Of a stretch of 64,000 nucleotides of DNA, positions 61,409-64,000 are shown one piece after another; positions within the stretch are counted from its first letter, which is position 1, and the number at the start of each line of letters is the position of its first letter. The DNA is from Nitratidesulfovibrio sp. (GTDB lineage Bacteria > Desulfobacterota > Desulfovibrionia > Desulfovibrionales > Desulfovibrionaceae). Made by a program: the position numbers and the translations under genes. The DNA lies in the NCBI RefSeq assembly GCF_040373385.1, contig NZ_JBDXXH010000005.1:186001-250000 (forward strand), written 5' to 3'. Below the pieces are notes generated by a model that saw only the letters and a list, made by a program, of their open reading frames with translations, was not told the DNA's origin and did no database searches.

Positions 61409-63400
61409 TCAGGCGGTTATCTGCACGATGAGCGCCTGCAACCGGTCGGCCTGCTGGCGCAGCCCGTCCACGGCGCTGGCCGCCTCGTGCATGCCCTGGG
61501 CCATGCCCTCGGCCACCTCGCGGATGACGTCGATGGCCATGGCCGCCCGGGCCGCCTGGTCGGCCTGAAAGCCTGCCCCGTCGGCAATGGAGCCCACCTC
61601 GTCGGTGGTGGCCCCCACCAGATGCACGATGCGCTCCAGCGCCTCGCTGGATTCACCGGCCAATTGCGCGGTTTCGTCGATGGCCCCGCCCGATGCGTCC
61701 ACCCGGTTCATGCTTTCGCGCACCCCGTGCTGAATGGCGGTGATGGCCGCGTGCACCTCGCTGGTGGCCTGCATGGTCTTTTCGGCCAGCTTGCGCACCT
61801 CGTCCGCCACCACGGCAAAGCCGCGCCCGGCGTCACCGGCCCGTGCCGCCTCGATGGCGGCGTTCAGCGCCAGCAGGTTGGTCTGGTCGGCGATGTCGGC
61901 GATGACGGCCATCACCCGGCCAATGGATTCCGCCTGTCCGCCCAGTTCGCGCATGCCGCCGCGCAATTCTTCCGACCGCTCCACCACGCCGCGCATGGCC
62001 TCGCGCATGCGGCGCACCTTGTCCGACCCGGCCCGTGCCTCGTCCACGGCCTTTTCCGCCGCGTCGGCGGCGCGCCCGGCCAGCCGGGTGGCGTCCACGG
62101 CGGCGGCGCTGACGTCCTGCATGACCGTGGCGGTCTCGTCCACCCGGTCGCGCTGGGTTTGCGCGCCCAGGGCCGCGTCGCGCACCCGTTCGGCCAGCGA
62201 TTCGGAGCCGTCCACCACTTGGCGCGAAATGCCGTCCGCCTCGCGGGCGGCCTGGGCCAGCCGCTCGTTGCGGCCCTGGGCGTCCGCTTCCGCCCGGCGC
62301 AGTTCGGAGATGTCGGAATACAGGCAGATGGCCCCGATAAGGGAACCGTCGAGGGTGTTGCGCAACTGTGAGGCGGCAACGTTGACCTTGCGCACGCTGC
62401 CGCGCCGGGCGTGCAGGTCTACCTCCTGCAATACCGACTTGCCGTCGCGCAGCACCTGTCCCACCACGGTCTGGCGACCGGGTTCGCCATAGAAGAATTC
62501 CGAAACGCCAATCCCTTGAAATTGCGCGGGGTCACCGTTGTGCTCCAGCAACTGGAGCAGGGCAGCGTTGCATCGCACGACCCGTTCTTCGGTATCAACC
62601 ACGAGGTAGGGTGTCTCTATGCTGAGCAGAATGCCTTCGGCAAAGCCCAGCGCCTTGGTGAGGTTGGCGGTCATGGCACACAGGGCGTCGGCCACCTCGC
62701 GCAGTTCGCGGTGGAAGTTGCCCGCAAGGTCCATGCAGCGGGCGCCCTGGGCCTGCTCCCGCGCGAAGTCGCGGATGTCGTGCAATGGCCGGATGACCTG
62801 GCGGTGCAGCACCAGCACCGCCGCCGTGCCCAGCAGCAGGGCCAGGCACAACCCGGCGAGTTGGCTGACCAGCAGTGTGGACACCCGGCTTTCCGATTCG
62901 CCCTGCATCAGGGTGACGGCCTTGTTCATGGCGTCCAGCACGCCGTCGCTGGCGGCCAGCAGGGCGGGTGCCGTTTCAGGTGCCGGAGCCGCCCCTTCGG
63001 GAAGGGCGGCCTCCACCAGGCCGCGCAGGCGCAGCCATTCGCCGCGCACGGTCAGCAATTGGCCGCGTACCACGGCGCTGGGCGGGGGCAACTGGCCCGT
63101 GGGGCCGTCTGCCTTCAGGGTGAGCGGGGCCTGCCCGCCGTCGATGAAGGCCGTCAGCGTGAGGTCGAACACGCGGATCTGGTTGGCGATGGATTGGCGT
63201 AGCGTGGCCGGGCCGCCATGCAGCAGGGCCAGCGCCTCTTTAGTCATCTTCTGGCTGAGCATGCGCTGCCGCCCGGCCAGGTTGACCGCCATGCCATCGG
63301 TGGCCTGGCGGTTGGAAATGACGATGACCGCCGTGCAAAGAGCCATGGCCAGTAGCGCCTGTCCGAGGACGGCGAGCAGGATGCGCAGCCGGATACTCAT
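61409..63400 (-). CDS. Methyl-accepting chemotaxis protein with type IV pili-type sensor and PAS domain
   Basis: 663 residues. TM1 (about 7-29), a periplasmic PilJ-type N-terminal domain ([18 protein letters not shown]), TM2 (about 178-198), a HAMP-like region, a PAS domain ([21 protein letters not shown]), and a methyl-accepting signalling domain. The hairpin tip reads [44 protein letters not shown]. No C-terminal pentapeptide for CheR docking is evident (ends LIVQITA). The ligand is unknown; PilJ-type domains in other proteins sense nitrate or surface contact. Confidence 0.93.
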   Translation of the reverse strand: MSIRLRILLAVLGQALLAMALCTAVIVISNRQATDGMAVNLAGRQRMLSQKMTKEALALLHGGPATLRQSIANQIRVFDLTLTAFIDGGQAPLTLKADGPTGQLPPPSAVVRGQLLTVRGEWLRLRGLVEAALPEGAAPAPETAPALLAASDGVLDAMNKAVTLMQGESESRVSTLLVSQLAGLCLALLLGTAAVLVLHRQVIRPLHDIRDFAREQAQGARCMDLAGNFHRELREVADALCAMTANLTKALGFAEGILLSIETPYLVVDTEERVVRCNAALLQLLEHNGDPAQFQGIGVSEFFYGEPGRQTVVGQVLRDGKSVLQEVDLHARRGSVRKVNVAASQLRNTLDGSLIGAICLYSDISELRRAEADAQGRNERLAQAAREADGISRQVVDGSESLAERVRDAALGAQTQRDRVDETATVMQDVSAAAVDATRLAGRAADAAEKAVDEARAGSDKVRRMREAMRGVVERSEELRGGMRELGGQAESIGRVMAVIADIADQTNLLALNAAIEAARAGDAGRGFAVVADEVRKLAEKTMQATSEVHAAITAIQHGVRESMNRVDASGGAIDETAQLAGESSEALERIVHLVGATTDEVGSIADGAGFQADQAARAAMAIDVIREVAEGMAQGMHEAASAVDGLRQQADRLQALIVQITA

Positions 63401-63451
63401 ATACGCTCCCCCCTATGGTTCCGTGTATGGCAGGGCGGGGGATGGTGGCCC

Positions 63452-63462
63452 ATGATTATCAT
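63452..63462. promoter_or_regulatory. ATGATTATCAT palindrome upstream of the chemoreceptor
   Basis: The palindrome lies 52 bases before the chemoreceptor start codon and is the reverse complement of the site at 46335-46345 in front of the hydrogenase operon. Possibly a shared Fur-like operator. Confidence 0.35.
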
Positions 63463-63624
63463 GCGCGCGGGCGGCGTCGGGAAGAGGGGACCACGCACGG
63501 CGGATGGTGAGAGCGCGCCAGGGTGGTGCCTGGTGAGCGGACTGACGGGAGGCTGCCCGACAGGCAGGCAGACAGGCAGGCTGCCGGGCGCATCCGCGCG
63601 GATGCTACCCGTCGCGCGGGCGCA

Positions 63625-63656
63625 AAAAGGGGCGCCCCGTACCGGAGCGCCCCCTT
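63625..63656 (-). terminator. Terminator of argC
   Basis: AAGGGGCGC pairs with GCGCCCCCTT (one bulge). On the minus strand the stem is followed by TTTTTGCG. It lies 30 bases after the argC stop. Confidence 0.75.
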
Positions 63657-63684
63657 GCATGAACGATGGTTGCCGCGCCGCGCG

Positions 63685-64000
63685 TTACGGCATCAGCGGG
63701 GCCAGCATCAGCCCGGTTTCCACGGGCAGGCCGAACATCAGGTTGGCGTTGGCCACGGCCTGGCCGGAAGCGCCCCGGCACAGGTTGTCGATGGCGGACA
63801 GGATGACCAGGCGATTCGTGCGCTGGTCCGTCACCACGCCCACGTCGCAGAACATGGTGCCGCGCACGTGGCGGGTTTCCGGCAGTTGCCCGGCGGGCAG
63901 CACGCGCACCCAGCGCGACCCCTGCCAGGTCTGCTCGAAGGCGGCCTGCACGTCCTGCGGGCTGACGGATTTTGCCAGCTTCGCATAGATGGTGGTCAGG
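63685..64000 (-). CDS. argC: N-acetyl-gamma-glutamyl-phosphate reductase, C-terminal part
   Basis: Only the last ~104 codons are inside the window; the gene continues past the right edge. Visible sequence: LTTIYAKLAKSVSPQDVQAA, FVEQ-like helix (AFEQTWQGSRWVRVLP), PETRHVRGTMFCDVGVV, RLVILSAIDNLCRGASGQAV and ANLMFGLPVETGL. The closing DNLCRGASGQAVQN/A-N-NLMFG pattern is diagnostic of ArgC, which reduces N-acetylglutamyl phosphate in arginine synthesis. Confidence 0.93.
   Translation of the reverse strand, partial: LTTIYAKLAKSVSPQDVQAAFEQTWQGSRWVRVLPAGQLPETRHVRGTMFCDVGVVTDQRTNRLVILSAIDNLCRGASGQAVANANLMFGLPVETGLMLAPLMP

Overview
The window looks like a chromosomal segment of a high-GC sulfate-reducing deltaproteobacterium of the Desulfovibrio/Nitratidesulfovibrio type. 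The grounds are a periplasmic [NiFe] hydrogenase with its own multihaem cytochrome, an aromatic amino acid operon that starts with archaeal-type ADH synthase and 3-dehydroquinate synthase II, abundant sigma54 and c-di-GMP regulators, and a CbiR-like protein. The genus is inferred from gene content and recognisable protein sequence; no database search was run.

Layout. 1-4.85 kb: a minus-strand cluster (TauE/SafE permease, DUF1634 partner, PAS-sigma54 regulator, NifX-like protein) behind a sigma54 promoter, with a divergent minimal sigma54 activator. 4.9-5.7 kb: an AT-rich HNH gene against the 3' end of a tRNA-Leu(CAG). 6.3-20 kb: ribF, a ClC channel, a methyltransferase, a PHP-UvrD fusion, a CbiR-like protein, a DHH phosphoesterase and an EAL protein. 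20.1-33.5 kb: an 11-gene aromatic operon (ADH synthase, DHQ synthase II, pheA, aroA, tyrA, trpEGDCFBA). It has two apparent attenuators: a classical leader peptide packed with Tyr/Phe/Trp codons in front of the first gene, and a second terminator before trpE that appears to be governed by three consecutive Trp codons at the end of tyrA. 33.8 kb: icd. 35.1-37.0 kb: a second AT-rich island with two overlapping genes, a dUTPase/dCTP-deaminase-fold protein with a membrane anchor and a thymidylate-synthase homologue carrying the Asn-to-Asp change typical of dCMP-specific enzymes. This pair is the best candidate for an undescribed system.

37-64 kb: a lipoprotein, a phosphoesterase, a Ser/Thr kinase-DUF1566 fusion, a YkgJ-type cysteine-cluster protein, hldD, the hydrogenase operon (cytochrome, small subunit, large subunit), a receiver-PAS-kinase protein with a decayed ATPase domain, mutL, fetAB, a hicAB toxin-antitoxin pair with twin operators, purE and purD, a phenylacetate-CoA ligase, a divergent HDOD/HD-GYP pair, a chemoreceptor and the C-terminal end of argC. 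Intergenic regions carry several tandem repeats, GC-rich palindromes and a dispersed element seen three times, one copy of which encodes the C-terminal tail of TrpC.
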